A DNA stretch of 64,000 nt, from the NCBI GenBank assembly GCA_013399895.1, contig VXBA01006143.1, positions 166,590 through 230,589 on the forward strand, written 5' to 3'. The DNA comes from Serilophus lunatus. Its lineage: Eukaryota > Chordata > Aves > Passeriformes > Eurylaimidae. The notes under the pieces are model-generated. The model had not been told where the DNA came from, ran no database searches, and saw nothing but the letters and a program-made list of their open reading frames with translations. Position numbers and translations under genes: made by a program. Positions 26,882 to 38,694 of this stretch are shown here, piece after piece (position 1 is the first letter of the stretch; every line of letters starts with the position of its first letter).

Positions 26882-27581
26882 GTAAGTATCTGTCAAGTAC
26901 TCAAGAAAGTATTAAGCTTTTTTCATTACAAATTAATTTAAAATACGATGCCAGCATCTCCAAAATCTTTAAAACAGTGGGGTTTTAAATAGAAGGCTTC
27001 TGCTCTAATTGTAAGTGCTTTTGTTATATTTAAAGGAATATAGATAGACAGAGTATTTTTTGTTTATTTAAATGCTGACTTTGAATAAAAATAGTTGTAA
27101 AGGCTTGCAGAAATATCTTAAGTGAGTTCAAAATCTTCATCCATACTCATCAAACATTAGGTAGTTTCAATTTCTTTTATTTAGTCTTATTTTACTTTTG
27201 TTTTACTTTTGTTTGTGAAGGATTTGTGTTGGTTTTAAATTTATTTTGGGGGAGGGTGGAAAAGCACTATTAGGGTACTGAGTAACCAAATTAAGAAGTC
27301 AAGCTGTTGAATTCTTTCTTGCTGAATTGTGCAGTCTGCTGACTCATGTTCTGATTTCATTAGTGTTCAAGTTGAATGAGTCCAGGTATAGTTCAACACA
27401 GTCATTTATTAAGATTCTCAAAAGAAACACTTGGATATACAATCATACAAGGGATATAATTGGGTGAAATCTTCCCCTTTTGCTTTAAACATCCTTTATG
27501 AATTTGTATTTGTAAATTATATTTAGAACTATATAAGAAATAACATTAACGAAAATTTGATTTGGAAAGTGCTGTTAGCTT

Positions 27582-27690
27582 GTTAGGTGTAATAATATTT
27601 TTGCTTAATAGTATTTTACTATAAACATCAGCTCTTTGTAAATAAGTGTAATAACTGAGGGTTCTTTGGCAACAAGTATCACGATTTTTT
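27582..27690 (+). repeat. Local dispersed repeat, copy 1
   Basis: The left half (ttaggtgtaataatattttt, then taatagtattttact) recurs at 28339-28402. The right half (ctttgtaaataagtgtaa, then ttctttggcaacaagtatca) recurs at 29612-29690. The shared words stay in the same order and orientation with moderate divergence. Copy 1 is the most complete and links the other two. I do not recognise the family. Confidence 0.6.
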
Positions 27691-28338
27691 TTCATTTGGC
27701 AATTTCATAATTCTTGGCACATTGCACAAAGCAATGCACTGTAGTGCATTCAAGGATGTTCTATGATAGCTGGATGTTATGGCAAAGAGGTTCTGTTCAT
27801 ATTATGTACCTGTGGGTTATTTCCTTAGAACTTTTTCTCATATAATAGATATATCAGCACTCTCTCTTAGCTACAGTAGAACTCTGGGAATACTAGTAGG
27901 ATTCTGGAAAAATTTAGCTATTGAGCAAAATAACTATATAGCTCATCTGCAGCAGACAAAATGGCTTTGTAATGTGTTTTTCTACTGAGATATCAGACTC
28001 TTCTTCTGTAGCTAGAGCAGCAGTATTAAATTAATATAAAGAAATTTTCTAAAGTGTGCTCCTTCTATCATTGTCTGAAGGTATCATCATTTCTAGGCTG
28101 TCATTTGAACTCTCTCTGTCCTTTATTTTCTGCCATGACCTGTCACTCTTGGCAATTTAGAAAAAACATCTAAAGGAAAATACATTTCAATTCCACTTGA
28201 TATTGCCAACTTCTGCAGTATTCCTTCATTGATTTTGAGCTTCATCAACAGAAGATTTGGTACATGTTGGACTCTGAAGTGTGTATGACATTAATCAATT
28301 GTAACTTTTGTACTATACGTGCAATTCTTCTAGTCTCT

Positions 28339-28402
28339 TAGGTTTAATAATATTTTGGTTTAATAGTATTTTACTAGAAAACACTGTAAATGCATGTAAT
28401 TA
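28339..28402 (+). repeat. Local dispersed repeat, copy 2 (left half)
   Basis: ttaggtttaataatattttg followed by taatagtattttactagaaa matches copy 1 at 27583 onward with only a few mismatches over about 44 bp. A gapped match then continues into tgtaaatgcatgtaat. Confidence 0.6.
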
Positions 28403-29564
28403 ATTCTGATATATTTATTTTGTCCTTTGTAGCACAAGTGTATATATAGTTGATTGCATCTTTATCAATGAAAGAGCAGTTACAAAGCATTTAGATACCA
28501 GTCACAGGACTGTGCTGTAGGGAGTAGTGGCACCTTAGTCTGGGGGGACAAATTACAATCTTAATATGCATGAAAAGTCTCTGGTGCATTAGATCTGTCT
28601 ATTAGGAAGCAATGAAATATAAAATATAAAAATAATTATCTGTTCTTAAAGAGTTTCTTCTCACTGCAAAATTAAATGACCACATTTTGGTGTGAAAATG
28701 GAAAATCCCATAAAGGTTATGCCTGATTAGGTATCCTATAAATAGAAATTACAAGGTCAATTTTAATTAATCATTTGTAAGATCTGGTTTTGGTCCTAGG
28801 ATATGATTGTGGTGAACAGAACGTAAGATTAATGTCTCTAAGACTGAATCCACTGATAATTTAATGCTAGAATGAATATTACCTAAAATTTTTGTTGTAA
28901 GGTTGTTCCTTTGGGGATTTCTCCCTTCCAAATGCAGTGATTCCATACAGTCGGCATGGATCTGATGAGGCAAAACATTTTAATTGCTCTGTATGAAACA
29001 CCCTGCCACTGTTATAAAGGATGAAATTGCTTTTCTTTTGAAACTCAGTTAACAGTTTGCAGTACAATAATGTGAATCAGTTTGTTGGCATTTCTTTTTA
29101 TTATTGTATCAAATGCTAGTGGTTAATCATGGAAATGTAGTTTGTTTTGAATCCTTATGCTGTGAGCTGTCATTAATGTATTCTTTCTTTCCTCAATCTC
29201 TAACACTTGTAATCTCAGTCTGTGTATTTTTCAGTTTTGATGCTGCATTAGTTCAGTCACAGGATTGGTCAAAGGGTTTCCTTTATAGTCCACTTTCATG
29301 TCTTGATGTAAAGAATAGATTCTGGCTCTGCTAATTCATTTGTTTACATGCCGAATACCAAATTCTTCATAGTAATGAGGTTGACATCACAAGATAAATT
29401 TTCCAATCCATGTGGAGTAAAACCTAAATCAAGAATTGGCACTGCTGAATTAGATTGCTACATCTGCTAGCTGGTGAAGGCCTGTCTCTTAATGCCTACT
29501 TAAATTAACATTTGTTTGCACTCATGGTTGGTACATTATGGATAAACAAAACTTGTTATAACAA

Positions 29565-29690
29565 GTACACTTGTGTTTTAATCACATTTGTATCAATGTG
29601 GAAAATATCACACACATTAACTCCTTGTAAATACATGTATAAGAACAGGAGGGATCCTTGGCAACAAGCATTGCAATTCTTTGGACCATA
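29565..29690 (+). repeat. Local dispersed repeat, copy 3 (mainly right half)
   Basis: ccttgtaaatacatgtataa followed by gggatccttggcaacaagca and attgcaattcttt parallels copy 1 (ctttgtaaataagtgtaata, then gggttctttggcaacaagta). The left half is only weakly similar. Confidence 0.55.
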
Positions 29691-29873
29691 TAACTGAGTT
29701 CTCAACATAAATCATCATAGTAAGTTATATGATTTCAAGTACCTAAAAAGCTAAAAGCTGTAAAAAGTTGTGAAAAGAAACTCTGAAATGTTGTGATGGT
29801 CCATTTTTCTGTCTCTGTCATTTCTGTATCAATTGCCCTCATTTTTTAAAAGATAAAGATTTCAGCCTGGCAG

Positions 29874-29940
29874 GGTGATTGGGTTAGTGATCTCCAGAGG
29901 CACCTTCCAACTTCAAGTAATCTGTGAATCTCTAATTCTA
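29874..29940 (+). mobile_element. CR1 LINE 3'-end fragment
   Basis: The sequence gtgattgggttagtgatctc, then cagaggcaccttccaac and tctgtgaatctctaattct, matches the CR1 3' terminus pattern (gattgg...gatctccagaggtcccttccaac...attctgtgattct). About 65 bp, truncated at the 5' end, with several substitutions. Confidence 0.7.
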
Positions 29941-32387
29941 CAGGATCTTGTTCTGCAGTGTTGGGTTTTATATAAAGCTTGCACAAAGAAGTGTTACCTA
30001 AATACACAGCTGGTCACACAGTGTTCTATGTGAACAAAAAAAGATCTCAGCAGTGGGAACCTCCGAAAGCAAGGGCTGCACTGTGTAGCCCTGCAGTGCT
30101 GTTCAGATAGGAACAATGCCACTTCATTGGTTCTTTTGCATTGGCAGTGTGAGTGTTTGGATTAAAATATATGCCAGAATGGTATAAACACAATTCTGTG
30201 AATATCTTCACAGATTACTGGGCTGAGTACTTTTTTTTTCTTATATTCTCGGCCACAGCTACAAGTTACAGCAGTTTCTAAATAACAGTTACATGTTCTG
30301 CCGAGCTGCAGGGCTGGACATTTATTCTCTTGTGGTATCTGCTCAAACACAGGCTTTAAGAAAAGCTGGGGATCTGCTCAGTAAATCATCAGCAGGTTCT
30401 GTTGTCTGCGGGGTGTATTTGAACACCAAGGGAGTCATCAGTTCACTGTGATGATTAGAGGATTGGAATTTTAAAAAAAATATGTTGTCTTCATTTCCCT
30501 GGGTGACATTACTGGCAGCATATTGGATAGCAGAAGTTGTGTTCTTAGGTGTTTTGTGTCAGTTGTCTTTGAGTCACCAAGTTAAATTGTAGTTAAAAAA
30601 ACCCCAAACCATCAGAATTTTTACCTCTTTCTCATTTTGTAAAACACTTCTGCCCTCCTGGAAGGTGAAGATATGAGAAACGTGACACAGAGATAAAAGT
30701 ATCAACTGACAGGCAAGTTTCAGTGCCAACCTATCAGTCATTCAAAAAAAATGTTGTCCTGGGAATACTCCTCCAAGATTTATTTTGCACTAATTACTGT
30801 GTAAAGACAAGTATCTGCTTTTGGTTTTGCAGACAACAAAGTTAAAATTCTGTGGAAGAGTAGGTGTTTGTTCTTAGTGAGTTGAAGAATTTTGGTTTGG
30901 ATTTGATTTGGGGTCATTTCTATTTCATTTGTACTTGTCAGTGTGTCATTGGGAACATTTAAATATGTATATTAAAGGTATGAGAGGTAAAAACCCCATT
31001 AACTACTATACAATACCATTGCTGGTATTAAAATGCTGCTATTGAGTATAAATGACACAAATCTTTTAGGAAAATTACTGTGAGGTACCTGTGGATGTTG
31101 TATCTGAGTTCATTTTAAAGAAATTGAAATTGACCTTTTCAAATTTAGTTTTGAGATTTAGAGGGATAAAAATATTTACTCAGCCCTAAAGTTAACTACA
31201 GACTAGTGCATCACTTGTATTTCATTTGATAGCTTCATCTTACAGCAGATGTGACACTGTTTTAGTGTAAAGGATGAACTAAAACCTCCTCACAGAAAGG
31301 TCTGTAGTGTATTATTTTAAATAAGAGCTTTGAATACACTGACATGAATATATTACATATGAAGACAGAGGTGCCAGTGTTCTTCTGTTATTGAATAATA
31401 AGCAAACAAGCAATCCCTGAAATACTGTAAAACAATATTGATGAAAATTAAGGAAGTTTTAAATACAATTTTGAATAGAAACTGAGTGGGTTGATGGCCT
31501 GGCACTTCTTAAAGCTCTCAGTGTACATACCTGTGCCTTCTGATAGAATAAATGTTATCATTCAGTTAATGCATCCTAAAGCACTGTGGCCACTGGTCAG
31601 ATTTGTACCCAATTGCATCCTCTGAAGTGCCAGCTTGTGTTATCAGCTTGGCACTGAATAACTTCAGTATCTCATAAAATTTACATCAACAAACTGGAAA
31701 CAGCATTTACTTAAATATGGGACTTCTAATTAGTAAAGCACCTCCTAATGCCTAAAGCATGCTAATGAAACTAATTTATTGCTATGTTGATTGATCTACT
31801 TATAAAACTACGTAGAGGTATTACACAATATTTGTCTTTCAATAGAACTGTGTTGCCAAGCAGTGATGATTGTCAAAGTAAAAATATCTTAGATAGCTAA
31901 AATTCAAGGAGCATGTTCAGATAATGCAGGAAGTTTCACTGCAAAAATGTGATATTCTCCTGTGGAATTTTTGTTGATGTTAGAATTAAAATATTTGAAT
32001 TTGAGTGGATTGTTCTTAACAAACACAGAGTTGTCTCACTGTTATTCTTGGTTTCTGCATTCCTCACTTTGTAACTGACAGTTTTGGTTTTAGTCTTTCA
32101 TAACCTATGATGCTTGACATCAGACTTAAAAAAAGCATCATGCCTGTTTTGATCTAAGTGAAATGTGAAGAAGTAGGGCAAAAATTGTTTGGTCAAAGTA
32201 TATGAGAAGTATGAAAATTCATACTTTCATCTCTTTTTTTTTTTTCGTGCAAGAATTTCATGTTACACTGTCTTTTATTCTGTGTTTTGGCACATATTGA
32301 CACTAAAGATATGTATTAATGGCATTCTGCACCTGTCTAAAATTTTCCTTTCCCCGCTCTGGGAAGTTGAGAGGGTTTATGGATGTT

Positions 32388-32500
32388 AGAGGAAAAAGAG
32401 GAAAAAACAAGTATACCGGGAGGAATGGAAACAATGGTGAAGAGGGTAAGTAAGTGCAGGAAGAAAGAGACATGGGAGGCATAATGTTGAAAGGAAGATG
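32388..32500 (+). repeat. Purine-rich low-complexity stretch
   Basis: Mostly A and G (tagaggaaaaagaggaaaa and following), with interruptions. Low-complexity intronic DNA; the long minus-strand frame overlapping it is a by-product. Confidence 0.6.
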
Positions 32501-35500
32501 GGTTGAATATTGTAAGGAACTATGGATAATTACTGGTACTTCAGGTTTGTTAGCAGCATTTGGCTTTATAAAGCTGGTTTTATCTAAACAAATGATGTTA
32601 TAATTGTAGTTTTTCATTTAAAAAGTGATCTATCTGGGGGTTTGCAGGCTATTTGTGATATAATTAAAGCTTTGTATGGGACATTAAAGACTGACACACT
32701 TTTCCAGTGATTATTCTAGTCTGTCAGGGAGCATTTATTGCAACTCTGCTGCTCCTTTCCATGTGGTAAAGAACTGTCCTGCATCCTCTCATTTCATTCA
32801 GACTAAAGGTTTGCAAAAGTATTTCTTACTTTCTTACCTGTGATTTGTCTTTTTAAATGGTTGGAGTAAAGGCTGAAATGAACTGAGCTGGGGAGAGAAT
32901 TACTTGTGGAAGATGATTGTATCCATAATGCAAACTTAGAACTTAGTTTTATTCATCTCTGTGTGAAAGACATTGCAGAAGAGTTAAGGAAGCTCTGTTT
33001 TAACTTGAGTACATAACTGACCAAATCTCAGCTTATCTTTGAGGACTTTTCCAGCACATTTATGTCAGTTAAGATTGTGTGTTTGGAAAAGCACTGCCTT
33101 GAAATTATTTTGGAAGATTCAGTCTATGCCGGAAGGAACAATTTATCTGTTCTGGCAAGAAATTTTGATTGTCCTTCTCTCAGTTGATCCCAAGGGACAG
33201 TTTGCAGTACAGAGATGCCATTAAAAATATCATAGACGGAAAATCTCCTTAACCTGGTTTGTGATCAGAGCAATGATATATCCAAATTTGTGTTCATGTT
33301 CTCTGTGTTCCCACCTCTGCCCTGCCTGTGGTGTGGTATTTTGTACCTATTTTATGTTTGGCAGAATTGACATCTATCAGTGTTTTTTCAATGTGCAATC
33401 TTCTTTTGATAACCATTCTGAGTTAATATATACACGTTTCAGCCAAAGAGTTTTCAGTCTATGATGCTCTAATTTCATGGCAATACTATTAACAGCATTC
33501 AAAGTCTTCAGACAGTTGCTGTAGATGGAAATCTATTCCAAAGGCCCATAAGTGCTTAAGATATTTGCTGCCTTCAATTTGGTTCTGCTTTGAGGGGTTT
33601 TACAGAAATCGGTAGTCAAGTAACTACTCACTAGAGTTTAAATGACAATTTTTGGGCAAGAAGAATATTCTGTATAGTCTATAATGATTTATATGAGGCA
33701 TATAAAATTATCAACAAGATCAACTTCATTCATAAAAATGTTACCATCCTTTATGTGTTGGATAAAAAATTAAGCAAGGTGAAAATTTGGAGTCAGAATA
33801 TATGTTTTGATATATTTTAAACTATTTCTGTAGCTGTTAATCTTTTTCTCAACTGTTAAAGTAAAAATTACTAGAAACTCTGTTTGGTTTTCCTAGTTCT
33901 TTATTTCTCTCAGCTGCATTTCTATAGGTTGTATTTCTTTTTGCAGCAGTTGGTCTTAATAAGAGAAATTTGCCAGCAGTGCCCAATGTAAATAAGTTTT
34001 ATTCAGGTGAAAGAATCTGTTTATGTCTCTGGACTCCAGCCTGCCAATTTTCTTGCTTTTGGTCCCAGTTTCTTCCTCTCACTTGCATTTTCTCAGTCTT
34101 TCACTTTTAAGGCACTACTGAGTCAGAAGTTTCAGTATTTGGTAAAAGTACAATTGAAAACACTTTGTCCTGCAGATATGGGTAATAATGAAAGTTTTAC
34201 ACCCCTCTAAGCTCATTGTAATGAATCACCTCAGTCTTGTGGTGTTCCAGGACTGACACCTCAAAGAAAAGGTGTTTGTCATTTTTTTGCCTTGGTATGG
34301 GGCTCAATAAAACTGGTACGTCATAGAGCAACTCCGTAATGCTCAAGATGTTTATGTATTGTTTTTATTGCCTTATTATTGAGTCTTGCCATTAAAAAAG
34401 AATCAACTTCACTTATGACTTAGACTAATTACCATCTCAATAAAGACAGCGAGACTTGCTTTGCAAAGTTAATTGCTATGAATTGTTCAACAGGCCTCAC
34501 AAATAGGTATTTATGAGCATATTTCCATAAAGTAGATTTTTTGTCATGCTTCTTTATATGCAAAGTGACCTTTACAGTGCTTATGAGAAGAATAATTTAG
34601 TGTATACTGAACTAGAATTAAATACTCTCCAGTCACCACTGGCAACATTTGAGGGTTGGTGATCCTTTCCAGTTCCCTCAGAATAAACTGTTTAATGCTG
34701 CCTGAGAAAATAAAAATTGTGTCTAAAATTATTGAAGTAAATGAGGGAGAGGCTATGGTGTGACTTTTCTTCTGCATGTTTAGAAATGTACAAGACAAGT
34801 TCTCCATTGCATGTGTAAAGCGAGTAGATTGACAGTAACAGTCAAAAAGCATTTTATATGTTGCTGTTGGCAGTTAACTGGTGTTTATTGGTTTCTTCTA
34901 TAAACACACCACTTATAAAGCTCTGAAACAAATAGGGATTATGTTGAAAAAGCCATGGTCAGTGTTAGAGCAAATCAGTGCTGTACAAAAGAAGCTTTTA
35001 ACTGGGCTGTGCATTTTCTGATGTTTCACTCCCATCTGTCTTTTGGAAGAAACTGGCTGGATCAAGATGCTTTGGAATGTTTTTTTTCATAGGGCCCCAC
35101 GAATTCTATCATCACTTTCTGTCATTTTCTCCCCCAGTTAACAACAGGCTTTGTAGTGAAATACCATTCTGAGGGAAGATTTGTCATTCTCAGTAGCATT
35201 TACTTCTTCCTTTTAGTATTGTTTTTTTCCTGCTCATCGACAAACTCAGCAAGTCCTCAGAAAGAGACAGAGTTTCTAAACCGTGCAGTTTGTGTCCCTA
35301 GAACACTTAACTTGTAGCAGTGCAAGAAGAGGTTAAGATTTTTCTCCTAACAGAACACACAGTTAAAGTTTTGTGTCATTACAGCAGAGGTCCTGTTTCC
35401 TTGGTTACAAGCAAGTCACATGCACTCCCTTGTTATAAAGTGAACTCTTTTTATATTCAGGCATTTCTGTACTGCAGCAGGTGTTTCTGAAATTGGTAGC

Positions 35501-36666
35501 AAAAAATGGGCTCCAGAGCCAGGAGAGAAAGTTTCAGTTTGGAGGTTGGGCAAAATAGGGAGAATGCATTTATAATTAATTTCTTTACTTTGCATGCAAC
35601 ATAAAATTAGACCAGAAAAGAGACTTGGAAAAATATAGTCTCTGCCATCCCTGTTTTTCTGTCTTGCAGTTCTCAACACTTTTCAAAATTTCATATTTTC
35701 AGTTTTCTCTGCTTGGATTTCTATAGCAAACAATAACTTTTGACTAAGAATAATGCTGCTTAAGACTAGAAAATGTAAGATATGAATACCAGCCATTCCC
35801 AAGTAGGTCTTGCACAGATATGAAGTCAATTTGTAAAGCAAGACAAGATATTTAAAACAAATGTGGTGATCATTTGTTACTTTAGTAGAAACAGGTAACC
35901 AGTAAGTTTTTTATATATCCAGCCATTGTGCTGAAATAATACTTAAAAGTCCTTTAGAGAGTTCTGTAGCTTAGGATCTAAATGTGAATCAGTTCTTTTT
36001 CTATTGCCCCTCCACAAAGCCACACCATCCCTGTCAGCATCTTTCTGCACATTGGCCTGTCTGGCAAGGATTTGCCAAGGTGCATTTGATTGGCTAAATC
36101 ATAAACTGTTCCTAATTATAAACACACACAAAACCCTACTTCTATTTTTGTTCATACCTAACTCATAAACAATGGATCTAATATATTTTCAAGCTCCTTA
36201 TGCCAGTTTTGGATCTGGAACAAATTTTTGCATCCTGGCTATGAAAAGTGGAATGCTAGAAATGCTAATTTAGTTAAGTGTGCAGGACTTCAAAGTACTG
36301 TCCTCAATCTTGATAGCATGAAAGCGCTTTACTGCGGAAGAAGGTATGAACAATCAGTTTACTTTTTTTTTTGCTTTCAGCAATGTTGACAGCCATCTTA
36401 AGACTTTTTCTTTGTAGTGTGGCATGATTTTCCTAAGTGAATAAAAGAATAAAGATGTTCTTGTCAGGCTGTCCATATGATAGCTGTACCTGACATTCAA
36501 ATACAGAATTACTGCACGTTTCTTGTAGGCATTGTGGTTTTCTATCAATATTCTCACTTTATTCTTTTCTTACTGTCTATCAGCTCTGGTTAATGTATTT
36601 CATTAATGACATATGGGAGTAGAATTTAGTCCAATTATATGTCATTATTATAAAATGTTAAGGTAT

Positions 36667-36698
36667 TTTTAATTTAATTTTAATTTAGTTTAAATTAA
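36667..36698 (+). repeat. TTTAA-type low-complexity repeat
   Basis: Irregular tttaattt units (tttttaatttaattttaatt); simple AT-rich repeat. Confidence 0.7.
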
Positions 36699-38623
36699 CA
36701 CCAGTATATAAACCCAGAAAAGTCCAGATTGCAACAGTAGACAGTTGTTTAACTGGATGACTTTGTTCAGTAAGAGCTTCCAAGTGAAGTTTTCGCCCTG
36801 GAGAATTTATTGAAAATAGTGGAATTTTTCACAAAATATTTTCACTATGATTTTCTTTTTGTAAGTATTAGAAACTTGGAAAATGCCCAAGTAAACATCT
36901 TCTGTCTTCAGCTTCATCATCCGCATACTTTTAAATCAATTTTTGCTGCTGCAAAAATTCAGTATATTCTAGGGTAATTTATGTGTTGATTTTTTCCCCT
37001 CCATGCAGCAGGATATGTACTCTACTCATCCTGAAACCCCAGAAGCCATATCTGTATCTCTTTAATAGGAAAAATTTTCTTTGTACAGTTCTAGAACTCT
37101 TGTTGTCACTCTTTATTGGTATCAGTATACTCTAAGTAGATATATGAAATTAAGAAATGTGCATGTGTGGGCCATGTGCAAATACTCACAAAATTAACTC
37201 TAGATGGCAATTGTAATAACATGTTTAAAATACAGATATTTGTGATATCATCTGTATCAGACTACTGTGCTCATTCTCCAGGTATGAACTCTATGGAAAA
37301 CCAGAGGAAGCTGAACCATTTGTTAGATAAAACAAGAGTCACCTCTTCTGGAAGCTGTGGTCGGCTCTGAGCGTGTCTCTGGTCCACTGGGGCTCTCTGA
37401 GTGTTCCAGTTGTGTTGCTGCTCAGTCAGTGCACAGAGCACAGCTCAGCAAAGAGCCCAGAGCCTCAAAATCTGCCTGTCAACTCTATTTACCAGTCTGT
37501 CTTTGTTAAATGAAGCCCCACTGAGAGCCTGAGATAGATGTGCTCTTGGTTCAGCAGCTCTGCTGTGGGTTAATGTGCTGTTTGTGTTGTGCTTGTCTCC
37601 AGGTACAATGCCATGGTTGTTCTTAAAGCTTGATAAAACAAGGGCATGTTTTGGTTCTCATGCGAAATGATAATCAAGAGTTGCAAAGTATAATCATGAA
37701 AATAGTCAAACACAAAACAATGTATATATAAACCTCTCCATTAGCCTCCTGGTCTGCTCCTGATTACTAAGAGTTGTAAAACAATGACATTTAAAATTGT
37801 TACATTTTCAAGAGATTGACATCTCTACAGGATTGATAAAAACTTGTCTTGTAAGCACATAGGACATATTTCTACTTGAATAGCTAAGAAATCTTACAGA
37901 GCATTTCCTTTCTTCCTTCCTTTCAAAATAATAGTAATTATCAAAGTTTCAGATTTTTTTGTCATTAACAAGTATACATGATTTATAAAGGAAGCTAAGT
38001 CTAATCCTCTTGTTTGCAATTTTCTAACTACTTCTTTTCACAGTGTAAACAAGTCTCTGTCATGATTGCTTGAGTAGGATTCCTTTAAAAAATTGCTGCA
38101 ATAATATACCTAATTTAATGAAAAAGAGTTTTATTTTCTATGTATTATCCTACATTTTGCAGTAAATGGGACTAGACATGTCTGGGCACTTTATTTCCTA
38201 GTTACCTTCTCTGTCTTTAACAATTTGCTTCATTACTCTGCTGGAATTGACTTTTTCAGAGGAGGAGAGCACAGGCGTTTGCAGCTCAGACAATCAATAG
38301 TGGAGAATGTGCTAAAATGTTGGGAGTGTAGGCAAGTGCAGATTCCTCCATGTTCTTGCTGTCCCTGCTGTATGACAGCGTCCACCTCCCAGCATGTACT
38401 TTGAGCTACCCAAAGCTGTATCTTTCTGTCCCTTTTCACTCAAAGTCCCAAATACTAACACAAGGTTTTAAAATGAGCATAGAATTTTCAACATAGAAAG
38501 TCCACAAATACATAGAATTATGTTACATCCTAATACATATTCATTTAGTGTCCAAGTCATCAAAGAGCACCAGACTAGCCAAGAAAAAGAGTGAATATTT
38601 TTATTTGTAACGAAGATGATTTT

Positions 38624-38694
38624 TTTCTCAGTATAATTTTTCTCAGTGTCATGTGTGTCCCCCACCAATACCTTTGATACCAATACCTTTAATG
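38624..38694 (+). repeat. Two adjacent short direct duplications
   Basis: tttttctcagtataa is followed by tttttctcagtgt. About 20 bp later, ccaatacctttgata is followed at once by ccaatacctttaatg. Two independent 11-15-bp tandem duplications sit within 70 bp. Confidence 0.75.
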
